Shown one piece after another: positions 23,788-32,334 of a stretch of DNA of 45,143 bases. Under the pieces are notes generated by a model. The model was given only the letters and a program-made list of their open reading frames with translations. It ran no database searches and was not told the origin of the DNA. Positions within the stretch are counted from its first letter, which is position 1, and each line of letters opens with the position of its first letter. Both the position numbers and the translations under genes were made by a program. Source of the DNA: Erginobacter sp964587835. Its GTDB lineage: Bacteria; Auribacterota; Erginobacteria; Erginobacterales; Erginobacteraceae. The stretch is taken from assembly GCA_964587835.1 (NCBI GenBank), contig CAZPMN010000021.1:1-45143 (forward strand), in the 5' to 3' direction.

Positions 23788-25451
23788 CAGGCCAGGCCGC
23801 TGATCATCTGCCGGATGTTGGCGCCGGCAGGGACCATCGGGAAGACGTTCTCCTCCCCGGCCACTATGAAATCGAGGAAGACCGGGCCCGGGTACTTGAG
23901 CGCCTTCTTCAGGGCCGGAACCACTTCCTTTTTCTCTTTGATCCGCAATCCCATCGCCCCGTAGGCTTCGGCCACTTTGACAAAGTCCGGATTGCCTTCC
24001 AATACCGTTCCGGCGTACCGTTTCTTGTAGAAGAGCTCCTGCCACTGCCGGACCATCCCCAGATAACCGTTGTTCAGGATGGCCACTTTGACCGGGATCT
24101 TGTTGAAGACCGCCGTGGCCAGTTCCTGGATGTTCATCTGGATGGATCCGTCACCGGCGATATCGAAGACCACCTTGTCGGGGAAGGCTACCTGGGCTCC
24201 GATGGCGGCTGGAAAGCCGTAGCCCATCGTCCCCAAACCTCCGGAGGAGATAAAGGTCCGCGGTTCGGTGAACGAGTAGAACTGGGCGGCCCACATCTGG
24301 TTCTGGCCGACCTCGGTGGTGATGATAGCCTTTCCCCCGGTGACCTGGTAAATCTGCTCGATCACGTACTGGGGGGCGATGACCCCGTTTTCCCCGTAAA
24401 CCAGGGGGAATTCTTTCTTCCAGGCATTGATCTGCTTCAGCCAGGGTCCGATCTTCCCCGGTTTGACGATCTTGTTCAGTTCCTTTAAAACCACCCGGAC
24501 ATCCCCAACCACCGGAATATCCACTCGGACGTTCTTCTTCAGCGAGGTGGGGTCGATATCGATATGGGCGATCTTGGCGTGGGGGGCGAACTCGCTGACC
24601 TTCCCGGTAATCCGGTCATCGAACCGGGCCCCGACGGCGATAATCAGGTCAGAGTCCATAATCGCGTAGTTGGCGTACTGAGTCCCGTGCATCCCCAGCA
24701 TCCCCAGGGAGAGAGGACTGGTCTCCGGGAAGACGCCGAGGGCCATCAGGGTGGTGGTGACCGGGATCGAGGTCTTCTCCACCAGCTTGCGCAGCTCGCC
24801 GGAAGCGGCGGCGGTGATCGCTCCCCCGCCGACGTAGAGGACGGGCTTGCGGGCGGCGGCTATCGCCGCCGCCAGGTTCTTGATCTGGCGGGGGTGCCCC
24901 TGGAAGACCGGGTTGTAGCCGGGGACGTGTGCCTTCTTCGGATAGGTCCGGCTGGTGCTGGCCTGCTGGATATCCTTGGGCAGGTCGATCAGGACCGGGC
25001 CCGGGCGGCCGGTGGAAGCCAGGTAAAAAGCTTCCTTGATGGTGCCGGGGAGATCGTCGACGTCGGTGACCAAGTAGTTGTGCTTGGTGATCGGGCGGGT
25101 GATCCCGACAATATCCGCTTCCTGGAAAGCGTCGTTGCCGATCATCGCGGTCGGGACCTGACCGGTCAATGCCACCATCGGGACCGAGTCCATATAGGCG
25201 TTGGCGATCCCCGTAACCAGATTGGTCCCGCCGGGACCCGAGGTGGCGATACAGACACCGACCTTGCCCGAGGCGCGGGCGTAACCGTCGGCGGCGTGGG
25301 CGGCACCCTGCTCGTGGCGGGTGAGGATGAATCGGATCGGTGACTGGTCGAGTTCGTCGAAGATGTCGAGGACCGCGCCTCCCGGATACCCGAAGATAAC
25401 CTCGACCCCTTCCTTAGCCAGACAATCAACGATAACTTTAGCTCCCTTCAT
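23787..25451 (-). CDS. ilvB: Acetolactate synthase catalytic (large) subunit
   Basis: It joins two pyruvates, or pyruvate and 2-oxobutyrate, using thiamine diphosphate, to start valine/leucine and isoleucine synthesis. The 554-residue protein has the cofactor-activating Glu in RHEQGAAHAADGYARASGKVG, the FAD-related central domain, and the ThDP-Mg motif GDGSIQMNIQELATA...NNGYLGMVRQWQE. All standard features are present. Start ATG 25451 has GGAGG 11 nt upstream, lying inside an 11-bp hairpin (25454-25478). It follows ilvD and precedes ilvN by about 310 bp, an unusually long gap for this pair, filled by palindromes and AT-rich DNA. Confidence 0.97.
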   Translation of the reverse strand: MKGAKVIVDCLAKEGVEVIFGYPGGAVLDIFDELDQSPIRFILTRHEQGAAHAADGYARASGKVGVCIATSGPGGTNLVTGIANAYMDSVPMVALTGQVPTAMIGNDAFQEADIVGITRPITKHNYLVTDVDDLPGTIKEAFYLASTGRPGPVLIDLPKDIQQASTSRTYPKKAHVPGYNPVFQGHPRQIKNLAAAIAAARKPVLYVGGGAITAAASGELRKLVEKTSIPVTTTLMALGVFPETSPLSLGMLGMHGTQYANYAIMDSDLIIAVGARFDDRITGKVSEFAPHAKIAHIDIDPTSLKKNVRVDIPVVGDVRVVLKELNKIVKPGKIGPWLKQINAWKKEFPLVYGENGVIAPQYVIEQIYQVTGGKAIITTEVGQNQMWAAQFYSFTEPRTFISSGGLGTMGYGFPAAIGAQVAFPDKVVFDIAGDGSIQMNIQELATAVFNKIPVKVAILNNGYLGMVRQWQELFYKKRYAGTVLEGNPDFVKVAEAYGAMGLRIKEKKEVVPALKKALKYPGPVFLDFIVAGEENVFPMVPAGANIRQMISGLA

Positions 25452-25453
25452 TA

Positions 25454-25478
25454 TAAAATTTTCCTCCGGAAAATTTTA
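25454..25478 (-). promoter_or_regulatory. Palindrome holding the ilvB ribosome site
   Basis: Perfect 11-bp arms TAAAATTTTCC and GGAAAATTTTA around a 3-nt loop. On the minus strand GGAGG spans loop and descending arm, 11 nt before the ilvB ATG, so the folded form would sequester it. Confidence 0.7.
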
Positions 25479-25546
25479 GATATTTGGATTAATTTTCCGT
25501 CTTCGAAAAAGTGCAACCGCGGCTCTCCGCTTGCCTCTCGGAGTTT

Positions 25547-27229
25547 TTACTCAGGCAGAAGGACGGCACCGGTGGAGGCGGAGGTGACCTGGGCCGCGTA
25601 ACGGGCCAGGTAACCGGATAGTTTCTTGGCCGGAGCCTCCCACCTCTTCCGCCGCGCGGCCATTTCTTTCTGCGTCAGTTTAACCTGCAAGAGCCGGGCG
25701 GGGATGTCAAGAACTATCTCGTCACCGTCCTTGACCAGGGCGATCGGACCGCCGGCGGCGGCTTCCGGCGAGATATGCCCCACGCAGGGGCCCTTGGTCC
25801 CCCCCGAGAAACGACCGTCGGTGATCAGAGCCACCGATTCCCCCATTCCCATCCCGACGATCGCCGAGGTCAGTGAGAGCATCTCCCGCATCCCCGGACC
25901 CCCCCGGGGTCCCTCGTACCGGATCACCACCACCGTGCCCGCCCCGATTTCGCCCCGCATCAGGGCCTTCATTCCGGCCTCCTCGGAATCGAAGACCCGG
26001 GCCTTCCCGGTGAACCGCCGGACCGACTCGGCCACCGCCGACTGCTTGATCACGGCCCCTTCAGGGGCCAGGTTGCCCTCGAGGATGGCGATCCCCCCCT
26101 CGGGATGGTGGGCCCGCTCCGGCGTCCGGATGACCTCCGGATCCGTCACCCGGGCCCGGCGGCAGATCTGTCTCCAGCTTGACCCGTTGACGGTCGGCTG
26201 ATCGTTCACCCGATCGCCGAGAACCCTCATCACCGCCGGGATCCCGCCCGCCAGGTGCAAGTCTTCCATCATATAATCACCTCCCGGGCGCATATTCGCC
26301 AGGTGGGGGGTGGACCGGCTGATCCGGTCGAAATCGGAAAGTTTCAGGTTGATTCCGAGTTCGTGGGCGATCGCCATCAGGTGGAGCACGGTATTGGTGG
26401 AACCGCCCAGAGTCATATCCACGGCGATCCCGTTCTCCAAAGCCTTCCGGGTCATAATGGCCCGGGGACGGATATCATCTTTGACCAGGGAGACAATCCG
26501 CCGACCGCTGTGGTAGGCGATCCGTCTCTTCTCGGCCAGAACGGCCGGGGCGGTGGCGCAGCCGCTCAGGCTCATCCCGATCGCTTCGGTGATGCAGGCC
26601 ATCGTGTTGGCGGTATACATCCCCTGACAGGATCCGGCCCCGGGGCAGGCCTGGAGCTCCAACCGGGTCACCTCGTCCTCCCCGATCTTTCCCGCCTGGG
26701 CCCGGCCGATCGCCTCGAAGGTATCCCGGACCAGGGAGAGGCGCCGGCCCGCATAATGCCCGGCCAGCATCGGGCCGGCGGTGACCACGATGGCGGGAAT
26801 GTTCAGGCGCCCGGCGGCCATCAGCATCCCCGGCGTGATCTTGTCGCAGTTGGTGAGCAGAACCAGTCCGTCCAGGGCGTGCCCGAGGGCGACCATCTCG
26901 ATCATATCGGCGATCAAACCTCGGGTGGGCAGCGAACAGTACATACCCGGATGCCCCATCGCGATTCCGTCACATATCCCGGGAACTGTAAATATAAATG
27001 GCTTGCCCCCGGCGGCGTAAACTCCGTTCTCGATCGAGCGTTCCAAGTCCTTCATCCCCACGTGACCGGGGATCAGGTCGGTCCAGCTGGAAACCACCCC
27101 GATAAAGGGTTTCTTCAGGTCGGAGGGATCAACCCCGGTGGCGTACATCAAGCAGCGATGGGGAGCCCGCTCCAGTCCGATCTTGGTGGCGTTGCTTCTT
27201 CTCTCCTGCTTGCCGGCAACTTTCTTCAT
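25547..27229 (-). CDS. ilvD: Dihydroxy-acid dehydratase
   Basis: An Fe-S dehydratase giving the 2-oxo acid precursors of valine and isoleucine. The 560-residue protein has the cluster cysteines in TNCDKITPGML and ACPGAGSCQGMYTANTM, GGSTNTVLHLMAIA, and a C-terminal GRFSGGTKGPCVGHISPEAAAGGPIALV. It has the normal length. The ATG at 27229 is preceded by GGAGG. It lies between alr and ilvB with short gaps, and no leader-peptide attenuator or T-box is evident upstream. Confidence 0.97.
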   Translation of the reverse strand: MKKVAGKQERRSNATKIGLERAPHRCLMYATGVDPSDLKKPFIGVVSSWTDLIPGHVGMKDLERSIENGVYAAGGKPFIFTVPGICDGIAMGHPGMYCSLPTRGLIADMIEMVALGHALDGLVLLTNCDKITPGMLMAAGRLNIPAIVVTAGPMLAGHYAGRRLSLVRDTFEAIGRAQAGKIGEDEVTRLELQACPGAGSCQGMYTANTMACITEAIGMSLSGCATAPAVLAEKRRIAYHSGRRIVSLVKDDIRPRAIMTRKALENGIAVDMTLGGSTNTVLHLMAIAHELGINLKLSDFDRISRSTPHLANMRPGGDYMMEDLHLAGGIPAVMRVLGDRVNDQPTVNGSSWRQICRRARVTDPEVIRTPERAHHPEGGIAILEGNLAPEGAVIKQSAVAESVRRFTGKARVFDSEEAGMKALMRGEIGAGTVVVIRYEGPRGGPGMREMLSLTSAIVGMGMGESVALITDGRFSGGTKGPCVGHISPEAAAGGPIALVKDGDEIVLDIPARLLQVKLTQKEMAARRKRWEAPAKKLSGYLARYAAQVTSASTGAVLLPE

Positions 27230-27302
27230 AATCGCGTTTCCTCCCTGTTATTTTTGAAAGCCGATAGTAAGACACCCCAGCCGGGAAGCAAAGAACAATA
27301 TA

Positions 27303-28421
27303 TTATTTGTAGACTCGGGAAACCCGCTTGCCCAGCTGGGCTAGAACCTCATAGGAGATGGTCCCGATCCGGGCCGCGGCCTCCTCGGCGGTGATCCGCT
27401 CCTCTCCCTGCCGGCCGATCAGGACCGCCTCGTCCCCTACCTCCACTCCCTCGATTCCCCCGACATCGACCATCACCTGATCCATAGTTACGATCCCGAC
27501 GATCGGCGCCCGCTGGCCCCGGATCAGGACCTGGCCCAGGTTGGAGTGAGCGCGGCTGAATCCGTCGCCGTAGCCGATCGGGAGAGTGGCGATCCTGGTC
27601 TTCCGCTTCACCGTGTGGGTCCGGCCGTAACTGATCGTCCTCCCCGCCTCCACGGTCTTAAGATAAGCTACCTGGGTCTTCAGGGTGAGGGCGGGCCGGA
27701 GCTTTATCAATTGGTGATGGTGTTCCGCCGGGTAAATCCCGTAAAGCATAATTCCCGGACGGACCATATCCAGCCGCGATTCCGGGAAGTTGATCAGAGC
27801 CCCACTGTTGGCGATATGGCAGAGGGGTATAGTGACTTTCCGGTCGGCCAGTTTCCCGACCACGCTCCGGAACCTTTCCAGCTGGCGGATGGCGAAGGCG
27901 GGATCGGGATCGTCAGCGGTGGCGAAGTGAGAGGCGAGCCCCTGGAGCCGGAGGCCCTTGATCCGGGAGATTTTCTCCAGCAGGGGAACGCAGTTTTCGT
28001 ACCAGACCCCGATTCTCCCCATCCCGGTATCGATCATACAGTGGATATCGGCTTTCTTCCCGGAGTAGAGAGCGGCCTGGGCCAGATCCCGGGCGATCTC
28101 CAGAGAAGAGACCACCGGGGTCAGGTTGTTCCGAACGATGTATTCGGAGTGTCCCCTCATCCCGGAACTGAGAATCAGGATCGGAGTATCCGGGAAGAAA
28201 GAACGCAACTCCAGCGCTTCCTTGACGTGGGAGACCCCCAGCCACTCGGCCCCGGCATCCAGCGCGGTTCGCGAGACGGGGACGGCCCCGTGACCATAGG
28301 CGTCCGCCTTGACGCTGACCAGGATTCGGACTCTTTCCCCGACCAGCTCCCGGATCCGGGCGATATTGAAACGGATCGCTTCCAGGTCAATCTCGGCCCA
28401 GGTTTTGAAAAGGGAATACAT
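27303..28421 (-). CDS. alr: Alanine racemase
   Basis: A PLP enzyme that makes D-alanine for peptidoglycan. The 372-residue protein has the PLP Lys in VSVKADAYGHGAV, the MIDTGMGRIGV motif and the catalytic Tyr segment LPIGYGDGFSR. The start ATG 28421 has GGAGG 12 nt upstream, within an 8-bp hairpin of the ilv palindrome family. It lies between tsaB and ilvD in a leftward run; its substrate alanine derives from pyruvate, as do the ilv products. Confidence 0.97.
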   Translation of the reverse strand: MYSLFKTWAEIDLEAIRFNIARIRELVGERVRILVSVKADAYGHGAVPVSRTALDAGAEWLGVSHVKEALELRSFFPDTPILILSSGMRGHSEYIVRNNLTPVVSSLEIARDLAQAALYSGKKADIHCMIDTGMGRIGVWYENCVPLLEKISRIKGLRLQGLASHFATADDPDPAFAIRQLERFRSVVGKLADRKVTIPLCHIANSGALINFPESRLDMVRPGIMLYGIYPAEHHHQLIKLRPALTLKTQVAYLKTVEAGRTISYGRTHTVKRKTRIATLPIGYGDGFSRAHSNLGQVLIRGQRAPIVGIVTMDQVMVDVGGIEGVEVGDEAVLIGRQGEERITAEEAAARIGTISYEVLAQLGKRVSRVYK

Positions 28422-28427
28422 TAAATT

Positions 28428-28446
28428 AAATTTCCTCCGGAAATTT
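28428..28446 (-). promoter_or_regulatory. Palindrome holding the alr ribosome site
   Basis: Arms AAATTTCC and GGAAATTT (8 bp) around a 3-nt loop. GGAGG spans loop and descending arm on the minus strand, 12 nt from the alr ATG. Same family as the elements before ilvN and ilvB. Confidence 0.65.
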
Positions 28447-28496
28447 TATTTAGTTAGTAATTCCGGTGTAGCGGTATGGGGATGAACCGCGAGGAA

Positions 28497-29156
28497 TTAT
28501 TTATTTGATATTTTTGCATAGCTTAATTTGGAGAGATAGATCGGTTCGACAAGCTCGAACTCCCCGGCGGCGAATTTCTCTCCAGCCAGAATAGCGACCT
28601 CGCGGGCGCGGGGCGACGCTTCTTCCCACTGCCGAATTCCCGCTGCTTCCAGGTGCGGGCGGAGACGAAGCCCATCGGGGGTAATCACCCGCCCCCCCCG
28701 AACCAAATCTTTTAACTCCCCGGGTTTGACCAGCCGGGGCGAAATCAGCTCCCGGATGCCGGTTTCATCCTGCCGGTAGCGGGCACCATAAATTCTCCCC
28801 CGCCCCCCGTCAAGCAGCGGGACGACCAGGCCGCCGCTCAAGGAGCTTCCCCGGACCAGGGCGGGAAAGCTGCCCACCCCGATCAGGGGCAGGGAACAGC
28901 CAAAGGCCAGGCCCTGCCCGGCGGCCAGACCGACCCGGATCCCGGTGAAAGATCCGGGGCCTAAACCTATCCCCACCCCGTCGAGATCCCCCAGCTTCCA
29001 GCCCGCCTGCCGCAACAATTCGTCAAGCACCGGCAAGAGACGGGCGGAGTGGTTGAGCCGGGTGTCGATCTCAACCTCCCGGACCGGGATGTTGTCTTCC
29101 GCCAGGGCCAGGGAGCCGACCGCGGACGAGGTTTCGATACCGAGGAACCGGGCCAT
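28497..29156 (-). CDS. tsaB: tRNA t6A synthesis protein TsaB
   Basis: A non-catalytic ASKHA-fold partner of TsaD in threonylcarbamoyl-adenosine (t6A37) formation. The 219-residue protein shows the family start FLGIETSSAVGSLAL, then LNHSARLLPVLDELL and the signature GVGIGLGPGSFTGIRVGLAAGQGLAFG. It lies one base after tsaE. The pair with tsaE is a common arrangement; tsaC and tsaD are not in the window. Confidence 0.95.
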   Translation of the reverse strand: MARFLGIETSSAVGSLALAEDNIPVREVEIDTRLNHSARLLPVLDELLRQAGWKLGDLDGVGIGLGPGSFTGIRVGLAAGQGLAFGCSLPLIGVGSFPALVRGSSLSGGLVVPLLDGGRGRIYGARYRQDETGIRELISPRLVKPGELKDLVRGGRVITPDGLRLRPHLEAAGIRQWEEASPRAREVAILAGEKFAAGEFELVEPIYLSKLSYAKISNK

Positions 29157-29157
29157 C

Positions 29158-29586
29158 CTAGCTTATCTCCCCAGACGCGATGGCAATCTCCCGTTCCGTT
29201 TCCCCCCGAACGGCGAAACTGACATCAATCGTTCCCGGCGGCAGGAAGCCCTCCAGCCTCTCCGCCCATTCGATGGCGGTTACCCCGGCCCCGTCGATAT
29301 ACTCATCCAGACCCAGACTGGCAAGCTCCGGACCGAGAGCAACCCGATAGAGGTCGATGTGGTAGAAAGGCAACCTTCCCCGGTACTCCCGGACCAGGAC
29401 GAAAGTCGGCGAGGTTATGTAGCGGTCCTTGACCCCGAGGCCGTGGGCGCACCCCTGGACGAAACAGGTCTTCCCCGAGCCGAGCGGTCCGCGGAGCGCC
29501 AGCACCGACCCCGGTTCCAGCCGGCGCGCCAGGTCGGCGGCCAGTTCCCGGGTCTCTTCAGGACTGTGGGTGGTTACCCTGATCAT
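29158..29586 (-). CDS. tsaE: tRNA t6A synthesis ATPase TsaE
   Basis: A small P-loop ATPase that drives the TsaB-TsaD complex. The 142-residue protein has Walker A LRGPLGSGKTCFVQG, TSPTFVLVREYRG with the conserved switch Thr, YHIDLYR and AIEWAERLEGFLP. Its ATG overlaps the thiL stop (ATGA). Confidence 0.95.
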   Translation of the reverse strand: MIRVTTHSPEETRELAADLARRLEPGSVLALRGPLGSGKTCFVQGCAHGLGVKDRYITSPTFVLVREYRGRLPFYHIDLYRVALGPELASLGLDEYIDGAGVTAIEWAERLEGFLPPGTIDVSFAVRGETEREIAIASGEIS

Positions 29587-30527
29587 AACAGCTCCGGCCG
29601 GAAATGGCGGTAGCCGCGGTCGGGGAAGGGGCGGGGAGACCCGCGGCGATCGATCAACTCCAGCCGATCGGGTTCGGACAGGATCCGGCCGATCGGAGTC
29701 AGAGGAGTATCAAGGGCGCTTTCCATCTCCGGGCAAATTTTTTCCGCCGAGCGGGGGGGGAGGCAGACCAGGAGTTCGAACTCCTCCCCCTTCCCCGCCG
29801 CCCGAAGCACGGCCCCGGTCCCCCGGCGGCGGGCCCGGGCGGGGACCGGGAGCGAGTTCTCCCCGATCACCGCCCCCACCCCGCTGGACCGGCAGAGATG
29901 GGTGAGATCGGCAAAGAGCCCGTCGCTCAAGTCGATCATTGCCGTGGGAGAGGCGGCTTCCCCCAACCAGCGGGATTCCCGGACCCGGGGAGTGAAATCA
30001 AAATGTTTGTTCCGGGGAGGATCGGAAAGACGACCGGTGAGACAGATCACATCGCCCGGACGGGCTCCGGAACGCAGCACACACCGACTCTTCTCCACCT
30101 CGCCCACCACCGTTACCGAGATCACAACCCCGAGGGGCGACCGGAAGGTATCGCCACCGACCACCGAGACGGAGAATTCCTCGGCCAGCTCGGCCATCCC
30201 CCGGTAGATCTCTCGACAGTAGCGGACCGAAGTGCCGGACGGAAGCCCCAGATTGACGACCGCCCATCGGGGCAGACCCCCCATCGCCGCGATATCGGAG
30301 AGGTTGACGGCCAAGGCCTTGCGGCCGACCCGGCGCCCCCCCGCGCTCCTCCGGAAGTGGACCCCCTCGGCGATCGAGTCGGTAGCGATCAGCAGATAAG
30401 CGCCCCGCGTCTGGCCCGAGATCACCGCCGCATCGTCGCCGATTCCCTGGACCACCCCTTCCCCGACCGCAAACCGGCGGGCGATATCCCCGATCAATCC
30501 GAACTCTCCGATATCTTCGATCTTCAC
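29583..30527 (-). CDS. thiL: Thiamine-monophosphate kinase
   Basis: It phosphorylates thiamine monophosphate to thiamine diphosphate. The 314-residue protein has the family start GEFGLIGDIARRF, GIGDDAAVI, LIATDSIAEGVHF, LAVNLSDIAAMGG and SVVGGDTFRSP, all in order, plus MIDLSDGLFADLTHLC. The start is GTG at 30527 with a weak ribosome site. It heads the leftward thiL-tsaE-tsaB-alr-ilv run, and its product is the cofactor of IlvB. The divergent gap to rfbC is 107 bp. Confidence 0.95.
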   Translation of the reverse strand: MKIEDIGEFGLIGDIARRFAVGEGVVQGIGDDAAVISGQTRGAYLLIATDSIAEGVHFRRSAGGRRVGRKALAVNLSDIAAMGGLPRWAVVNLGLPSGTSVRYCREIYRGMAELAEEFSVSVVGGDTFRSPLGVVISVTVVGEVEKSRCVLRSGARPGDVICLTGRLSDPPRNKHFDFTPRVRESRWLGEAASPTAMIDLSDGLFADLTHLCRSSGVGAVIGENSLPVPARARRRGTGAVLRAAGKGEEFELLVCLPPRSAEKICPEMESALDTPLTPIGRILSEPDRLELIDRRGSPRPFPDRGYRHFRPELL

Positions 30528-30549
30528 CGTGGCCGCCCGAAAAAAGTAT

Positions 30550-30579
30550 TTGTTCCCGCCGGTACCAGGAAGTTATAAT
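30550..30579 (+). promoter_or_regulatory. Putative promoter of rfbC
   Basis: TTGTTC (30550-30555), an 18-bp spacer and a perfect TATAAT (30574-30579), 55 bp before the rfbC ATG, in the thiL-rfbC divergent gap. The -10 box is strong and the -35 box moderate. Confidence 0.55.
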
Positions 30580-30634
30580 ATATCCTCTGGAGCCGAAATT
30601 CAACTCCGGCCCCGGTTTGTTCCGGAGAATTCCC

Positions 30635-31201
30635 ATGCCCTTTAAATTCACCGACCACGAGATTCCCGGGGTCAGGATCATCGAGTATGAGAAATTCGCC
30701 GATCCCCGGGGTTTCTTCATGGAGACCTACCGGAAAACGGAGTTCTCCGCCCACGGAATCGAACTGCCCTTCCTTCAGGACAACCTCTCCCACTCGATCC
30801 GGGGGGTGCTGCGGGGGCTCCACTACCAGAAAGACCCCGGTGCCCAGGGGAAGCTGGTCCTGGTCTTAAGGGGAGCGGTTTACGATGTCGGGGTGGACAT
30901 CCGCCCGGGGTCACCGACCTACGGAAAGTGGATCGGGGAGACCCTGTCGGTCGAAAATCGGAAGATGCTCTACCTCCCTCCTGGGATGGCCCACGGTTTC
31001 TGCGTCTTGAGCGATGAGGTCGACTTTTTTTACAAGGTCACCGCCGACTATGCTCCCCAACTGGACCGGGGCTTCGCCTGGAACGATCCCGAGATCGGGA
31101 TCAAGTGGCCGATCTCCGACCCGATCCTCTCGGAGAGAGACCGGAGCCTCCCCCCCCTCCGCGAAGCCGACAACAACTACGTTTACCGGCCCGGAAAATA
31201 A
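30635..31201 (+). CDS. rfbC: dTDP-4-dehydrorhamnose 3,5-epimerase
   Basis: It epimerises the dTDP-4-keto-6-deoxyglucose intermediate in dTDP-L-rhamnose synthesis for surface glycans. The 188-residue cupin protein has DPRGFFMETYRK, QDNLSHSIRGVLRGLHYQ with the catalytic His, GAVYDVGVDIRPGSPTYGKWIGE, LYLPPGMAHGF and a C-terminal NDPEIGIKWP. An open frame begins at 30617, but ATG 30635 is preceded by GGAG at 7 nt. It is the only rhamnose gene here, set alone on the plus strand between two leftward operons; rfbA, rfbB and rfbD are not seen. Confidence 0.95.
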   Translation: MPFKFTDHEIPGVRIIEYEKFADPRGFFMETYRKTEFSAHGIELPFLQDNLSHSIRGVLRGLHYQKDPGAQGKLVLVLRGAVYDVGVDIRPGSPTYGKWIGETLSVENRKMLYLPPGMAHGFCVLSDEVDFFYKVTADYAPQLDRGFAWNDPEIGIKWPISDPILSERDRSLPPLREADNNYVYRPGK

Positions 31202-31229
31202 GTAGGGGCACGGCATGTCGTGCCCCTAC
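31202..31229. terminator. Hairpin between convergent rfbC and mtnA
   Basis: GTAGGGGCACG and CGTGCCCCTAC form a perfect 11-bp stem with a 6-nt loop, starting one base after the rfbC stop. There is no T-run. It may act as a bidirectional 3' hairpin, and it also resembles a dispersed repeat found in many bacterial genomes. Confidence 0.5.
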
Positions 31230-31270
31230 CGGGCGGAGACCGTGCGGCGGCGGAAACCCTATTCCAAACC

Positions 31271-32314
31271 CTATTCCGGGGCGAAAACCCGGCGGAAATT
31301 TTCGGCGTAGGGGGGGTGGATCAGACCCCGCTCGGTGATGTGGGCGGTGATCAGATCGTGGGGGGTGACGTCGAAGGCCGGAGAGTAGGTCTTAATCCCC
31401 TCCGGGGCGAGGCGTTTCTCCCCGATAACCGTAATCTCCTCCTCGCCCCGTTCCTCGATCGGGATCTCGTCTCCGGTGGTCAGGGAAAGATCGAGGGTGG
31501 AGGAGGGCCAGGCCATGTAGAAGGGGATGTCGTGGGCCCGGGCCAGCAGGGCTACCCCGTAGGTGCCGATCTTGTTGGCTCCGTCGCCGTTGGCGGCCAC
31601 CCGATCGGCCCCGGTGATCACCAGGTCGATCCTCCCCTCCTTCATCACCTGGGCGGCCATATTGTCGCAGATCAGCGTGATGTCGATACCCTCCCGCTGG
31701 AGTTCCCAGGCGGTCAGCCGCGCCCCCTGAAGGAGCGGCCGGGTCTCGTCGGCGAAAACCTTCATGCGCTTGCCCTGTTCCCGGGCGACGTAGATCGGAG
31801 CCAGGGCGGTACCGAAACCCGAGGTGGCCAGCCCCCCGGCATTGCAGTGGGTGAGGATCCCGGCGCCGTCCCGGATCAACTCCGCTCCCGCTTCCCCGAT
31901 CGTTCGGCACATCTGGAGATCTTCGTCGAGGATGGTCCGGGCCTCCCGAAAGAGGGCGGACTTGAACTCGGCGGGCGAACATCCCCGGCAGGAACGGCCG
32001 GTTTCTTTCATCCGCTCCAGGGCCCAGAAGAGGTTGACCGCGGTCGGACGGGATGTGGACAGGTAGTCGGCAGCATCCCCCAGTTCTTTCAGCAGGCTCG
32101 CGGAATCGGTGGCCCGGGAACGGCCGATCTCGACCGCCAGGGCCCCGGCGGCGGCGACTCCGATAGCCGGGGCTCCCCGGACCCGCAGTTTCTTGATCGC
32201 CTCCCACATCTGCTCCCTGCTGACGATATCCCGGACCAGGTATTCGGAGGGGAGAAGCGTCTGGTCGATAATCCGGACCGCGTCATCGTTGATTTCCACC
32301 GTCGGAATGGTCAT
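31271..32314 (-). CDS. mtnA: Methylthioribose-1-phosphate isomerase
   Basis: It converts 5-methylthioribose 1-phosphate to the ribulose form in methionine salvage. The 347-residue protein has the family markers RGAPAIGVAAAGALA, ILTHCNAGGLATSGFGTALAPI (catalytic Cys) and TGADRVAANGDGANKIGTYGVALLA (catalytic Asp). eIF2B-alpha-like proteins share the fold, but these motifs fit MtnA. It lies 20 bp downstream of the CPBP gene. Other mtn genes are absent from the window. Confidence 0.95.
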   Translation of the reverse strand: MTIPTVEINDDAVRIIDQTLLPSEYLVRDIVSREQMWEAIKKLRVRGAPAIGVAAAGALAVEIGRSRATDSASLLKELGDAADYLSTSRPTAVNLFWALERMKETGRSCRGCSPAEFKSALFREARTILDEDLQMCRTIGEAGAELIRDGAGILTHCNAGGLATSGFGTALAPIYVAREQGKRMKVFADETRPLLQGARLTAWELQREGIDITLICDNMAAQVMKEGRIDLVITGADRVAANGDGANKIGTYGVALLARAHDIPFYMAWPSSTLDLSLTTGDEIPIEERGEEEITVIGEKRLAPEGIKTYSPAFDVTPHDLITAHITERGLIHPPYAENFRRVFAPE

Positions 32315-32334
32315 CTCTTTTCTCCTCTTTGGTT

